DNA of 64,000 nt from Vicugna pacos (Eukaryota; Chordata; Mammalia; Artiodactyla; Camelidae), in the NCBI RefSeq assembly GCF_048564905.1, contig NC_132996.1, positions 7,688,001 through 7,752,000 on the forward strand, read 5' to 3'. The notes under the pieces were generated by a model that worked only from the letters and a program-made list of their open reading frames with translations, searched no databases and was not told the origin of the DNA. This document shows, in pieces, positions 12,151 through 24,334 of the stretch (the first letter of the stretch is position 1; the number at the start of each line of letters is the position of its first letter). A program made the translations under genes and the position numbers.

Positions 12151-13734
12151 ATATCAACTTTAAATGTTGATATATACATGATATTTGTTCTGGTGAGAAA
12201 AAGTCTAAAACTATAATTATCAGTGTAAAAAAATTGACAGTTTTTTGATCATATAAAGTCAATAAAACTGTACATGAAAATGGCTATTTATTTTTATGTG
12301 TAATGTTAAGTGATCTTGGATATCATTTCAATAATAATTCCTCAAAAATTAATTTGTTCTAAAATACCCTAGAGTAGAATTAAAATACACAGAGGTGTAC
12401 AGTGTAAATGAACTTAAAAGCCAAAGACTTTGATAATGCCCAGGAAGGGATTTCTAACAACTTCTAATAAATCCACAAATGAAAAACAGTACATAGACGA
12501 TTTTATTTGCAAAAGCTTAAAGCTTATTGTATTCAAGTTATGCAACTAAACTCTAAATGGATATGTTCTAATCAATAACTTTAAGACCTCTATAAAAAAA
12601 GAGATGATTTCTTTAGAGATTTGAAGTGGTGTTCAGTTATGAATGTCTAGGATTTTCCTTTACAATGAGGTCTTTTAACCTTCAAAACTCATGTCATCTT
12701 TGACAAATATCTAAACCCTCCTTGAATTCAAATTAAAATTCAGATTGATTGACTGGAGTGGTTTCCCTTAGGTTATCTGTTTTTTTATAAATACAAAACA
12801 CATTCTAAAATCCTAAGACAACACATCAAACCAATGAAACAAAGACTGAGTTATTTAAGACTATAGACTTGGCACTCCCATCTGGCTTCCTGCCTCCCTG
12901 GGTCTTGTATGTGTGTCACAGGTGGTGATGGAGTTCATTGCCCTTTTCCTCCTTGTTCCTTCTTATTAAACTGTTATTAAATTTTACAAGTTTAGAGATT
13001 GGGGAATAGAACTCCCTGTTCAACTTCAGTGGCAATCTATTATTTAAAATGTGTTATGACATGTTGAAGTGAAAAAAAAATTACCAATTTCTGTAGCAAA
13101 ACAAGTTAACCTTCAAAAGTATCTTTAGAGTATCTTTGGACTAGGTTAGGAGGATAGTTATCCTTTTCTAAGCTAAGCTGTTTTCTTTGACCTAGTGTAG
13201 CTTCTGCATCAGTGGAATAGGAAGGATACATGTTATAAATCAGCCAGATGAGCTGAATCAAGCCGGGAAGGCAAGGGGGATTCTTAAAGGAATATGTCAG
13301 GAGCAAAGCCATGAGAGTCCATTTTAGCATTAATATCAAATATTTAGAGAACTGTTTCATGATGGTTAAGTAGCATTTCCTCTGATAAATAAAACAAAAA
13401 AGCACAAACATAACAAACAAGCAAAATCAACATATACTTACCTAAATCCTAGGCTTAACCTGTATCGCACTGCATTACAATAGCTGATGTGGTTGGTTGG
13501 CTATACTTTATTAACCTTGAGCTGATGAAGGTCAATAGTCACCTATCTTTGTATCCTCAATGACTAAAATAATGTTTATGTTGAACGAAAAAAAATGAGC
13601 TATTTAATGCAGCAGAACAATGTTTCTCAAAGTGTCCAAGGGTGATTTTTTCATGAAAATCACACTATCTCCTTAACAGAGAGGAAAGAAAGTAACATTC
13701 TTGGGGAAAATAAAATCAATCTCAGCATCTTCTG
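12151..13734. other. Unassigned sequence
   Basis: No recognised repeat. The longest frame, 104 codons on the minus strand at 13106-13420, shows no known motif and has ordinary AT-rich composition. Confidence 0.4.
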
Positions 13735-13960
13735 TTGGATACAAGAAAAATTATGAGGCATGTGAAGAAAAAGGAAAATGTGATCCTCGATCAAGAGATA
13801 AAATAGACAATAAAAGCAAACCTAATGTAGATCTAGTTATTGGAGTTAACACATAAGGACTTTAAAATAGAGTACTTTGTTGTCACAGAATTCAGAGAAA
13901 TAATGAATGAATAAAGAAGACAAATGAACAAAACTGCCAGTTTGAAGAAGTTTCAAATAA
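13735..13960 (+). repeat. Probable L1M 5'-region fragment
   Basis: GGAAAATGTGATCCTCGATC, AGACAATAAAAGCAAACC, TTGGAGTTAACACATAAGGA and CTTTAAAATAGAGTACTTTG resemble the 5' region of old L1M elements in order. ORF2 sequence begins only 40 bases later, so this may be one L1M with a large internal loss or two insertions side by side. Confidence 0.45.
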
Positions 13961-14001
13961 CCAGTTTGGCACAATATAACTATCAAAAAAAAAAAAAACC
14001 C

Positions 14002-15415
14002 AGTATGATACTGAAATAAAAACAGACACATACATCAGTGGAACAGAATAGAGAGCCCATAAAAAACCCCACACATACATGGTCAACTAATTACTGCAAA
14101 GGAGCCAAGAACTTTCAATGAGTAAAGCATAATCTCTTCAGTAAATGGTGATGGGAAAACTGGATAGACAGCCACATGTAAAAGAATGAAACTGGATGGC
14201 TATCTTACACCATACACGAAAATTAAGCCAAAATGGATCAAAGACTTGAACACAATACTTGAAACAATTGAAATCCTATAAGAAAACATGAGCAATAAGA
14301 TCACTGACATTAGTCTTGGTGATGACTCTTTGGATTTGATCCCAAAAATAAAGGCAAGAAAAGTAAAAATTAACAAGTGGAAGCACATAAACTAAAAAGC
14401 TTATGCACAGCAAGAGAAACCACTGATGAAAGTGAAAAGGCAGTCTACTGAATGGGGAAAATACTTGCAAATCATGTATCTGGTAAGGAGTTAATACCCA
14501 AAATATAGAAAGAACTCATGCAACTCAATACCAAAAATCAGACAATTTGATTAAAAAATGGATAGAAGATCTGAATAGGTATTTTTTTTCAAAGATATAC
14601 ATATGGCCATCAGGGACTTGAAGGATGCTCAGCATCAATAATCATCAGGGAAATGCAAATCAAAACCACAATGAGATATCATCCCCCACCTGTCAGAATA
14701 GCTATTATCAAAAAGATAGGAAATAACAAGTGTTGGTGAGGACATGGACAAAAGGGGGCCCTTGTGGACTATTGACGGGAACATAAATTAGTATCGCCGC
14801 AATGGAAAACAGTACGAAAGTTCCTGAAAAAGTTAAAAATAGAGCTACCATATGATCCAGCTACTCTACCTCTAGGTATTTATTCAAAAAAGACAAAATA
14901 CGAGTTTGAAAAGATATATGCTCACGACGGCAAATATTTGGAAACAACCTAAGTGTTCACTGATGGATAAATGGAAAAAAGAGATGTTTTACACACATGC
15001 ACACACACAGGCATGCACATACTCTACAAACAATAAAATTAACTATTAAGCTTTACAAAATAATTAAATCATGCCATCTGTGACAACATGGGTGGAACTT
15101 GAGGGCATTGCGCTAAGTGAAGTAAGTCAGATGGAGAAAGACAAGTACAGTGTGATACCACTTACATGCGGACTTTAAAACAACAACTAAAACCAAGCTC
15201 ATGGGTACAGAAAACAAGTTGGTTGTTGCCATGGGTGGGAGTGGGTGAAATGTGTGAATGGGTTCAAAAGATACAATCTTCCTTAGTCATGGGTTGTAAG
15301 GTACATCACAGTGACAACCTTTAATAATACTGTATTGCATATTTGAAAGTTGCTAAGAGGACATATCTTAAAGTCCTCATTGAATGAAAATATGTTCTGT
15401 AACTATTAAAAAACA
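14002..15415 (+). mobile_element. L1M (L1MA/L1MB-like) ORF2 C-terminal part and 3' UTR
   Basis: The 5'-truncated element starts in the C-terminal part of ORF2 (CAGTATGATACTGAAATAAA, GGAACAGAATAGAGAGCCC, GGTGATGGGAAAACTGGATA). It continues through AATGCAAATCAAAACCACAA and TATGATCCAGCTACTCTACC to the ORF2 end, then a 3' UTR (CATGGGTGGGAGTGGGTGAA, TGCATATTTGAAAGTTGCTA) and an A-rich end near 15412. Many stops and indels mark an old, dead copy. Confidence 0.85.
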
Positions 15416-15889
15416 TATAGGAAGTAATGTATAATTTCACATGAATAAATAAAAATCCATGAATCCATAATAACATTTTAAAATATTAAACACTTCTATC
15501 TTTACAGAAGAATGCAAGGCTGTTAAGTGTAGAAGGAGGTATTGAATTAGAAAATTTTCATTGTGTTTTCTGATGTAATAATTTATTCAGGAAAAGATCA
15601 TCAATGGATGCTAAAACCATGACATAAAATTGTGATGAAGGGGTATATTCATATAGTTTCAACGTATCACTCTGCACATTACTTATCAACAACAAAGAAA
15701 AAATATGTCTTTAGAATGGATGTCTAGCAAATCCCATTTTATCTGAGTAAGTCATACTCACCAGTAATAGGACAAACTGACACCATAAGCCCTTTTTGTA
15801 TGATGAAATGGGAAGTCATTGCCTGTGTAACTTTTTTTTTTTACCAAAATATTTAATATATTCAAGAGGAAACCATCATAGAAATCAAA

Positions 15890-16565
15890 ATCATGAGACA
15901 TAGGGCAATTGTTTGGACTTCGTAAAAATGTGAATGTCATGAAAGATAAATCACAAGATGCTATAGAATAAAGGAATCTCAAGAGCTGATACCAAAGTAC
16001 AGAAGGATCTTCGAATGCTGAATTGGCACAAATGGCAATATCTGAGTATGGATTGAATATTATATAAATTATCGCACCACTGTTAAATATCTTGAGAATT
16101 CCAATGTTATGATCTTATAGGAGATTGCCCTTGCTCTTAGGATCCACATGTGCAAGTGTCATAACATCAGCCACTTACTTTCAAGTGGCTTAGAAAAAAT
16201 GTATCTATGTGTGTATGTACGTATGTGTCTATGTATACAGAGAGACAAAGCAAATGGAGCAAAATGTTAATAACCAGTGAATCTAAATCAGAGGTTGCAA
16301 ACTTTTTCTCTAAAATCTCAGAGAGCAAATATTTTAGGCTCTGTGGTCTACTTTAAAGCTGCCGTTGTAATGCCAAAACAGCCACAGATAATACACTAAT
16401 GAATGCACATTGTTTTGTTCTTAGTTTTTTATTTACAAAAAACAGGTAACAAGCTGAAATTGTCCATGGAACTGTATTTTTCAGACCCTTGATCTAAGTG
16501 GGTATTTATAGAAGTGTTCATTTTACCTTCTTGTACGTTTGAACATATTCGAAACTAAAAAGGGA
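15890..16565 (+). mobile_element. Old L1M 3' UTR, split by a hAT-type element
   Basis: AATGTCATGAAAGATAAATC, GGAGATTGCCCTTGCTCTTA, CACTTACTTTCAAGTGGC, a GTATGT-rich tract and GGAGCAAAATGTTAATAACC follow an L1M 3' UTR in order. It resumes after the insert with GGGTATTTATAGAAGTGTTC and ends with ACATATTCGAAACTAAAAAG. The L1 text is continuous across 16289-16501 if the insert and one target copy are removed. Confidence 0.7.
16289..16501. mobile_element. hAT-Charlie-type non-autonomous DNA transposon
   Basis: Ends CAGAGGTTGCAAACTTTTTC and, inverted, CAAGGGTCTGAAAAATAC. The internal ATATTTTAGGCTCTGTGG and GCTGCCGTTGTAATGCCAAA belong to a common short mammalian hAT family that begins CAGGGGTCGGCAAACT. 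Subfamily (possibly MER3) is not certain. The 8-bp target duplication ATCTAAAT (16281-16288) and ATCTAAGT (16502-16509) differs at one base. It carries no transposase. Confidence 0.8.
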
Positions 16566-19253
16566 GGGGGGAAGTATTCTGTTGGAGCAAAAATTATTTA
16601 TTTGATATTATTTGTTATAAAAATGGAATCAGTTTTTAATAAGAAGTCATTTAGACTTTAATAGCTGTGATGCCACTGCCCTTCTCAGCAAGATAAAGAG
16701 AAGGTTAGAGACAATTTAGATCCAGGTCATTAGAAACAAACTAAAAGGACCATAAGCCAGAGAGAACAAAGATTTCTAAATGTTAAACGGCACATTCTCT
16801 GATCTGGTATAAGGTATAAGGGTTTTTTCCTTATAAAACTTAAATTTTCTGGTAATGAATGGTAAGAGAAGAAAGCATTTCCAAAGAAATATAATTATTT
16901 GAATCTCAAACTTGGACATTTTAAGCATTAAATCTTACAATATATGTTAGCTATAGGAAAATAAATTTTAATTACTTAGACTGTAGGTGAACTCACAGAT
17001 CTTCAGACATTTAACTCACCACAATCCATAGTGTACGGGCATTAGCTTTTTCCTTAAGGATTTTTTGGACTTTAAGTTGTCTCAGCATATGTGATTCGTA
17101 CACAACAAAGCAAATTCTTGTTCCAGCACCTTTCTATTCTCTTCCCTTCTCTTTCTGATTTAATGATTATCACTTGGTTTTAGCATTGCAGGTGATTTTA
17201 CTTCCTTTTTTTGCCTACCAGCATTTTTAAATACAATTTTATATAGTTAATGTGTATTATATACTCACATGTATGTGTGTAACTAGATAGATAGAGACAG
17301 ATAAAGACTGATGAGAGACAGAGATAGAGGTAGAGCCAAAGACAGAGAGATACACATTGTCACCTAGCACAAGATCCTTGTGAAATGTTCCCAGAGAACC
17401 ACTACATTTGGCTAAACAGCAGGAGAAGGTGGGGAAGGATTCAGAGAATGGCAAGCACTGAAAACTTCCAGGACCACATGAGGACATTATGTGATAAGCA
17501 AGTATCTAAAGGAAGAAAAGGATGCTCAAAACACAATTTCTCTTCTAGAACAGAAATGTTTGAATCTGGGATAGACCAGAAGAGCTTATAGTGGGTTGGT
17601 TGGTTTGTTTGTTTTTTAGGATACTGAAATGCTCTTGAGTACAGTTGAGTCTTCCTCCAAATACACAAAGAATTGAACTGATGCAGGTTTTAAAAACACC
17701 TCAGTTCCTAGAGGCAGAACTTGGACATCAAGAAAATCTGCTTTACAGTATGTTAAACCCAATTCAGCAGATATATCTGACAAGGAAACAATGAAGAAAG
17801 CAGTTATGTAGCAGTTATGAAGACACTGACAAAAGACTTAAGGCAATATGGGGTAAAGTCTGACAGGCAGTGTGGTCTCGGCTCTTGAAGTAACAAAAAT
17901 TGCATCCTCTTTGGCAAGAGGTGTAGTCTTTTAAACCTGTATTTTCTTTTAACATATGAAATGATCTGATTTAATTGCAGGAGAGTGGAAAATAGAATAG
18001 AGTTATCCATATTTCTTCCAGACACACAGCACTATTTTTATCATCTCATACAATTCATCTCTGCATTTATTTGATTTCAGAAAAATAATATTTTGGTTTT
18101 TTTCTTATTACATTATAAGCATTTAATTTGAAAGGCCTACTAATGGGAATGAAATTGTTCTTTCAAAATATATTTTTGAAGGTCTTTTCTGTGCTAGGTA
18201 TATTGGAGACCTGCTATTTTGGACATAAATACATTTGCATTCTGTTGAAGCCATTTTCCTGAAGGATCTTATGCAACTGCCTCTAGCTTTAATAAAATAA
18301 TTATTTATCATCTGACATAAATCTACAAAGTTATAAATTTCCACCAATATATTTATCTAACAGGTAAATCATAATAAAATAGTACGTTGCCACCGAGAAG
18401 TACTATGTTATTTGCAACTGTGTTTGATTCCCAGAGGAAATAGTCACGTTCTCTAATCACAGATGATATTAAAGATGCTAGTAAAATTATTCAGAGTAAT
18501 AAAAACCTAGGAGCCTAGAGCTTATTTTTTGACAGATATAAATGTACTTTAACTATTTTATCTTAATATTATGTGGTATTTGGCTCTGGGCTACTGTCAT
18601 TTAATGTAACCAGAAAGAACACAAGTCTATGTCCTTGACATCTGATCACCTACAGATAAGCAGAGATGAGTCATTTTCAAAATCTCTTATTCCATATCTT
18701 TCTTGAGGCTTTTCTATGACTCATATGTCATCAACTTTTTAAAAAGTCACAGTCTCTTCTATAGGTATTACTGACAGTAAAAATTTCAGAATCTTTAGCT
18801 CCTCTCTTTGTCACAGTACCTCAGATAACCGGAGAGGCTAAAAAGTCACATAAGCCTGGTAGCCCAATAAAATATAAAGTTTACTGACTCACAGAAATGT
18901 AGAAAATCACAGAATTAAAAGTATTTAGAGATTTTAATCCTTTCTATAAAATCTAATTAGAGTATGTAAACTATAGATTAGCCTAAATAAATTATAAAAT
19001 ATAGTTTTATCCTATGGTCCCTGTGTCCGCAGAGGCTCACTCTCAGGGTGGCATCGGGATGATTTCAGGTGGTGCAGGCACTTAGGAGTAAAGGCTGTGG
19101 TGAGAAGTTTCTTCCTTCCCTCTGTAATCCTGATGACTTTAAAGAAAAATGATGATTTTCTCGTATTTTATATCCTTTAAGCCATTGTTCCTCAGTCTTT
19201 CCACCAGAGAAGCTGGCCTCAGTCTCAGTTTGTTAGGCAAAACTATCTATCTA
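16566..19253. other. Unassigned sequence with minor simple repeat
   Basis: A TAGA/GACA-rich tract lies at about 17284-17345. Frames of 60-76 codons near 17257-17668 and 17804-18347 overlap one another on opposite strands and match no family I know. No splice-bounded exon stands out. Confidence 0.35.
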
Positions 19254-19274
19254 AAATGTCACATTTTTTAAATT

Positions 19275-19588
19275 AAACTGGATTTGATTTACAATGTTGT
19301 ATTAGTTTCAGGTGTACACCATAGTGATTCAATGTTTTTATAGATTTCACTCCATTTAAAGTTATAATGTACTACTTATTTTCCATATGCTGTATTTTAC
19401 ATCCTTGTGTCTTATTTATTTTATGCCTAGTAATTTATACTCTGAATCTCCTGTCCTTATCTTACCCCTCCCCTCACCCCTCTCCTCACTGGTAAACATT
19501 AGTTTGTTCTCTATATCTATGATCCTGTTTCTCTTTTGTTATAGTCATTTGTTTGTTTTATTTTTTAGATTCTACATGTAAGTGAAAT
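19275..19588 (-). mobile_element. LINE-1 3' end, antisense, 5'-truncated
   Basis: GATTTGATTTACAATGTTGT, ATTAGTTTCAGGTGTACACC, the C-rich stretch CTTACCCCTCCCCTCACCCC and TAGATTCTACATGTAAGTG are the reverse complement of an artiodactyl-type L1 3' UTR. Flanks AAATGTCACATTTTTTAAATT (19254-19274) and AAATGTAATATTTTAAATT (19590-19608) look like a decayed target duplication. Confidence 0.8.
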
Positions 19589-19845
19589 GAAATGTAATAT
19601 TTTAAATTGTATTTGTCTTATGGTTATTGTCTATAACAAATGAAAAAAGATACATATTTTAAAATTAATATAAATAAATTTAAGTAAATATGATAAATTT
19701 ATTCAGAGAAAAATACTATCAGTATACTAAATTAATATGTGGAAATGTCAAAAATCATAAAATGTAATAAATTGTAATACAGAGATATAGAAAATTGTAG
19801 CAGTGGCAGGTGTATGAGTAAAACTGAGGAAACAATGGCCTAGAC

Positions 19846-20132
19846 CTGAGCTGTTCAGTACGGGAGTCACTACCCACGTGTGCCCATTGGGCATCTGAAA
19901 TATGGCCTATCCAGTTCACGATGGTCTAGAAATGTAACATACACACAAGATTTCAAAGACATATTTTATATTGATTACTGGTTTTAATAAGATATTTTGA
20001 ATATTTACATGAAATAAGTGGATATTTTATTAAAATTGATTTCATCTGTTTCCTCTTTAGTTCTTCAATATGGTTGACTACAAGAAAATGTAAAATTACA
20101 TTGACATATTGTACTTCTGTTGGATAGCTCTA
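19846..20132. mobile_element. hAT-type non-autonomous DNA transposon with perfect 8-bp TSD
   Basis: Ends CTGAGCTGTTCAGTACGGGA and, inverted, TAGAGCTATCCAACAGAAGT fit the short hAT family whose ends read CAGCGCTGTCCAATAG. The internal CATTGGGCATCTGAAATATG fits the same family. The flanking 8-bp direct repeat GCCTAGAC at 19838-19845 and 20133-20140 is perfect. Length is about 287 bp and no transposase is present. Confidence 0.85.
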
Positions 20133-20140
20133 GCCTAGAC

Positions 20141-21474
20141 AATGACTCTTCAGCATTGTAAGAACGCCATAATCTTTTGTTGTTTAAGTTTGGCATACTT
20201 GAAAATCTTTTAGACTATCCTATAATATGTCTCTGTACAAAGTGTCTTTTATAAACCAAGATTTAAAAAATTTCCAGTCATAAGACTTAGAATGAAAAAA
20301 TCCTTTCCTCTGGATTGAGTTATCATTATACTTACTATTTACACATAGCTGGTAAGACAAAATGAATACATAAGAAATATGTTTAAATAAAACAAAATGT
20401 TATTGGAAATGTGTCTTAATGAGATGGATGTGGCTTTTTTATTTTTGACTTAATAAAAACTTGTTCACGTATTAAGCAGACAGGAATATAATTTTAACAA
20501 TATTACATAATATTATGAACCCTTTCTAAGTTATATTAGAGAAGCACAGTTATCTATCATCAAAATAATTTTTATTAACTTATCAGCAAAAGACTCATCT
20601 GATCATCCTTTAATTCTATTTTAAAAGAAAAAATTGAAAAAGGAAGTGATTTACAAATGTAGACGTGTTAGAGTCTTGTCCTTTTCTTTAGTGCTTCAGG
20701 TATGGTTTTCAACCTTGCCCTTTGCATCTTTTCTGTAAGGTCAAGGATGGTCTAAAGACGGTCTTTATCTTTGATGGAGGGCCACACAGGAGACTGTGAC
20801 AGGAGACCATGCACGAGGCTTCCACATCAGAAGTGATCACAAGAAGATCAATCTTAGGATAAAGTTCATAAGGAATATAAAGATCTGAACAATTGTTGGC
20901 TTTCAAAATTTTCACCTGCCTGCCGTTTGGAAAATGTTTGTGTACAGTCACTCCGGTTTGGAAACCCTATCTCTAAAATGGTTTCCTTTCCAAATCACTG
21001 AATAAATGAATGAATGAGTAAATGAGGGAAGAAATCCATTGTTGTCTCCATTGACTAATTTATATGAAATCTTTACCATAAACTTTATTTGAGCCATATA
21101 CTTAAAAGTATGGTCATCTTTGAACACCCTTAATACCTTGTCTATATAATACTTGTTGTATTTATCACTTTTTATCCAGATCATAATTATTTTCATTTAT
21201 ATAATACCTTGTACTACAAGAAAGTTACCTGTGGGTATGAACCATTTATAATTCATCGATGCTTATTTAGAGTCCACCTTATTCATGAATTCATGAATTA
21301 ATTGAGACAGTAGGTAAGCACTGTACAATAGAAAGCCAGATCATTCAGGAACTTTTTGTTTTCTCTTTTGAAGCTAAATTAGAAACACAGGAAGAATCAT
21401 ATATGTAGTGATATACACTAGATGCCTTGTGTCAGGTTGTGGTTAATATGATACAATGAAAATTATCCTATGCC
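20141..21474. other. Unassigned sequence with one exon-like minus-strand frame
   Basis: The minus-strand frame at 20709-20951 (80 codons, beginning MTVHKHFPNGRQVKILK) has less biased composition than the chance frames nearby. I do not recognise the protein. There is no clear splice pair and no upstream continuation. Treat it as an unassigned frame, perhaps part of an unrecognised repeat or old pseudogene. Confidence 0.3.
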
Positions 21475-22495
21475 AGGTGGTATATTTGTTTCCATCGAGG
21501 AATCGACATCTGCACACTATTATTACCTGAAGTCTGTAGTTTACATTAGGATTTTGACTCTTGGTGCTTTACATTCCCTGGGTTTTGACAAATGTAGAAT
21601 GATACATATCCACTATTATAGTATCATACAGAACAGCTTCACTGTCCTAAAAATCCTAGGTGTACTGCTTATTCATCCCTTCTTCTTCCCCAACCGCTGG
21701 CAACCACTGATCCTTTTACCACCTCCATAATTTTGCCTTTTCCAGAAGATTACATAGTTGGAATCATACAGTATGGCGACTTGTAAGATTATTGCTTCCA
21801 TTGGTAATGTGCATTTATGTATCCTCTATATCTTTTCATGGCTTGATAGTTCACTTCTTTTTATCACTGAATCATATTCTGTTGTCTGAATGTACAGTTT
21901 ATTTGCCCATTCACCTACTGAAGAACATCTTGGTTGCTTCCACAGTGTGATACTCATGAATAAAGCTTCTGTAAACATTCCTATACAGGTTGTGTTTTGT
22001 CCCTATACAAGTTTTCAATCTGTCTGGGTAAATGCCAAGGCTTGCATTTAGTAGATCACATATTATCAGTATGTTAAGTTTGTGCAAAACTGCAAAACTG
22101 TATTCCAAAGTGGCTGTACCATTCTGCATTCCCCCCAGCAGTGAATGAGAGTTCCTGCTGCTCCACAGCCTAGTCAGCAGTTGGTGGTGTCAGTGTTCTG
22201 AATTTTTACCATTCTAATAGATGAATAATGGTATCTCACTGTTTAATTTACAATATACTAATGGCATATAATTTTGACCGTATTTTCATATACTTGTTTG
22301 CCATCTTTTTATCTTCTTTGGTGAGGTATCATTCAGGTCTTTTGCTCATTTTTAATTGGGTTGTTTGTTTTCTTATTTTTGACTTTTAAGAGTTCTTTGT
22401 GTATTATGGATAACAAATATTTATCAGATATGTTTTTGCAAAGATTTTCTCCCAGTCTGTGGCTTGTCTTCTCATTCTACTGCCAGCATTTTTCA
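21475..22495 (-). mobile_element. Old L1M, ORF2 end and 3' UTR, antisense
   Basis: Antisense L1M text runs in order. It begins GGGTTTTGACAAATGTAGAA and TATAGTATCATACAGAAC, then TTGGAATCATACAGTATG and ACTGAATCATATTCTGTTG. It continues with CAAAGTGGCTGTACCATTCT, AGTTCTTTGTGTATTATGGA and TTTTCTCCCAGTCTGTGGCT. It is well diverged with many breaks. Confidence 0.85.
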
Positions 22496-22629
22496 TATTT
22501 TCCCACACTACCCTAGCTGCATTATAGTAGCTGGTACATGGATTAGACATCCTGAGAGAATGTTACGAGATTATTTCTAAACTGTCTTCCAACTCTTAAC
22601 ACCTTAGGAAGTGTATTTTTCACACGGCA

Positions 22630-22985
22630 TTTTTAATTTTTTTTTTAATTGTAATATAGTCAGTTTACAATTTTGTGTCAATTTCTGGTGTACAGCATAA
22701 TGGTTCAGTCATACATATATATACACATATTCATTTTCAAATTCTTTTTCATTATAGGTTACTACAAGATATTGAATATAGTTTCTTGTGCTATACAGAA
22801 GAAACATGTTGTTTATCTATTTTATACCTATTAGTTAGTATCTGCAAATCTCAAACTACCAATTTATCCTTTCTCTCCCCTTCTCCCCTGCCCCTGGTAA
22901 CCATAAGTTTGTTTTCTGTCTGTGTGTCTCTTTCTGTTTTGTAAATAAGTTCATTTGTGTCTTTTTTTTGGGGGGGGGGTTCCAC
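22630..22985 (-). mobile_element. Camelid-type LINE-1 3' end, antisense
   Basis: CAATTTCTGGTGTACAGCAT, TTTTTCATTATAGGTTACTA, GTGCTATACAGAAGAAACAT and TTCTCCCCTGCCCCTGG are the reverse complement of the 3' UTR of the large L1 ending at 31358. Flanks CACGGCATTTT and CACGCATTTT suggest a target duplication with a 1-base difference. A T8-G10 run at about 22963-22980 replaces part of the expected sequence. Confidence 0.85.
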
Positions 22986-23190
22986 GCATTTTGACATCAC
23001 AAGTTATCAGAAAGTGTAATAATATAAATAAAAGCTAACAACTCAAGGACATATAAAAACATTCAATATTGAGTTTTTCAAGATTCTGCTGTATGTTAGA
23101 AAAACAAAATGAAAACAAACATCCCTCCCCCATGTTAATATTGTTAGATCCTATCATGCAATGAACTATAAGGTATAAAAGTTGACTAAG

Positions 23191-23378
23191 TTATATATAA
23201 AATAGATAAACACTTTTATACTGTATAGCACAGGGGAATATATTCAAAATCTTATAGTAGCTCATGGTGAAAAAGAATATGAAAATGAATATATGTATAT
23301 TCATGTATGACTGAAAAATTGTGCTGTACACGAGAAACTGACACAACATTGTAAACTGACTATAACTCAATTAAAAAA
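23191..23378 (+). mobile_element. Camelid-type LINE-1 3' end, 5'-truncated, with TSD
   Basis: About 190 bases of L1 3' end (CTGTATAGCACAGGGGAATA, GGTGAAAAAGAATATG, ATGTATGACTGAAAAATTGT, GAAACTGACACAACATTG), then a short A tail. A 14-bp duplication AAAAGTTGACTAAG at 23177-23190 and 23379-23392 flanks it exactly. It lies about 200 bases from, and in opposite orientation to, the preceding L1 fragment. Confidence 0.9.
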
Positions 23379-23392
23379 AAAAGTTGACTAAG

Positions 23393-24334
23393 AAGAACAG
23401 CCTGGGCTAAAGAAAGTCCATGGTCTAAGAGACAGTTAATTTTTCAGGTTGTCATTATTAAACTGTGAAAGACAAGAATACTATGAATAATATCAGAATG
23501 TCCTATTAATTTTCCTGAATGTTTTTCTCAATGATGAACTGTTGGTTCTAAGAAGCACAGAATGGGGCCTGTTAAGGCATGTTGTGAAACGGAGGTTGGT
23601 AGAGTAATTATATTTGATTGCTGAGTCTTTTTAAAAATAAGATCTCTCCCTCCCTTTTTTATAGGTCCCTTCTAAGCATATGATTGAAGGCCACACAGAC
23701 AGGCACATTAGTTCTGTGTTATTTGCCTAGATTAGCATAGCCTTTTCACAAAAAGCTTTCTATTATTTTCCTGCCAATATAAATACCAAAGACTGTTAAG
23801 GTAAGTAGAAGCTTCAGGAAGGGCAGATTGCATCTTGTCACAAATCGAAGCAAAATGAGTGAGCTGAAGATATTTCTCTCTGCTGAGATCAGAGTTGTCC
23901 CATTAAATAAACACACAAAGAATGGTCTGTTCACCAGACTTGCTGTGATTAAGACTTCTGAACATTTACACAGCAGCTTAGGTAAATTTCAGTATTGTCA
24001 CCCATTCTCAAGGTATTTAAACCTACAGTTCTATAGATCTTACAGGAGTACTTCCATTAACTCCTTCAAGTATATTTTTATATAAGAAAGAAATGATGCT
24101 TGAATCACCCATTATAAAATTATAACTGATGAAAGAGATGTTTCGAATTATCTAAGCTAGGTATTATGTTAAAAGAAGAAATAATAACTCTAGCAATTCT
24201 AAGACTTAACATAGCCAAAAGTAAAACAGAAAGCAGTAGATTTTTTTCTGTGATGCATACCACTGACATAACATCTGCTAATACCAAAGTTTATGGCAGC
24301 AACGTTGTTCTGTATTACGTATCACATTGTATAT
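23393..24334. other. Unassigned sequence
   Basis: No repeat is recognised. Overlapping sense and antisense frames near 23746-24085 (62 and 85 codons) have no family resemblance. Confidence 0.4.
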
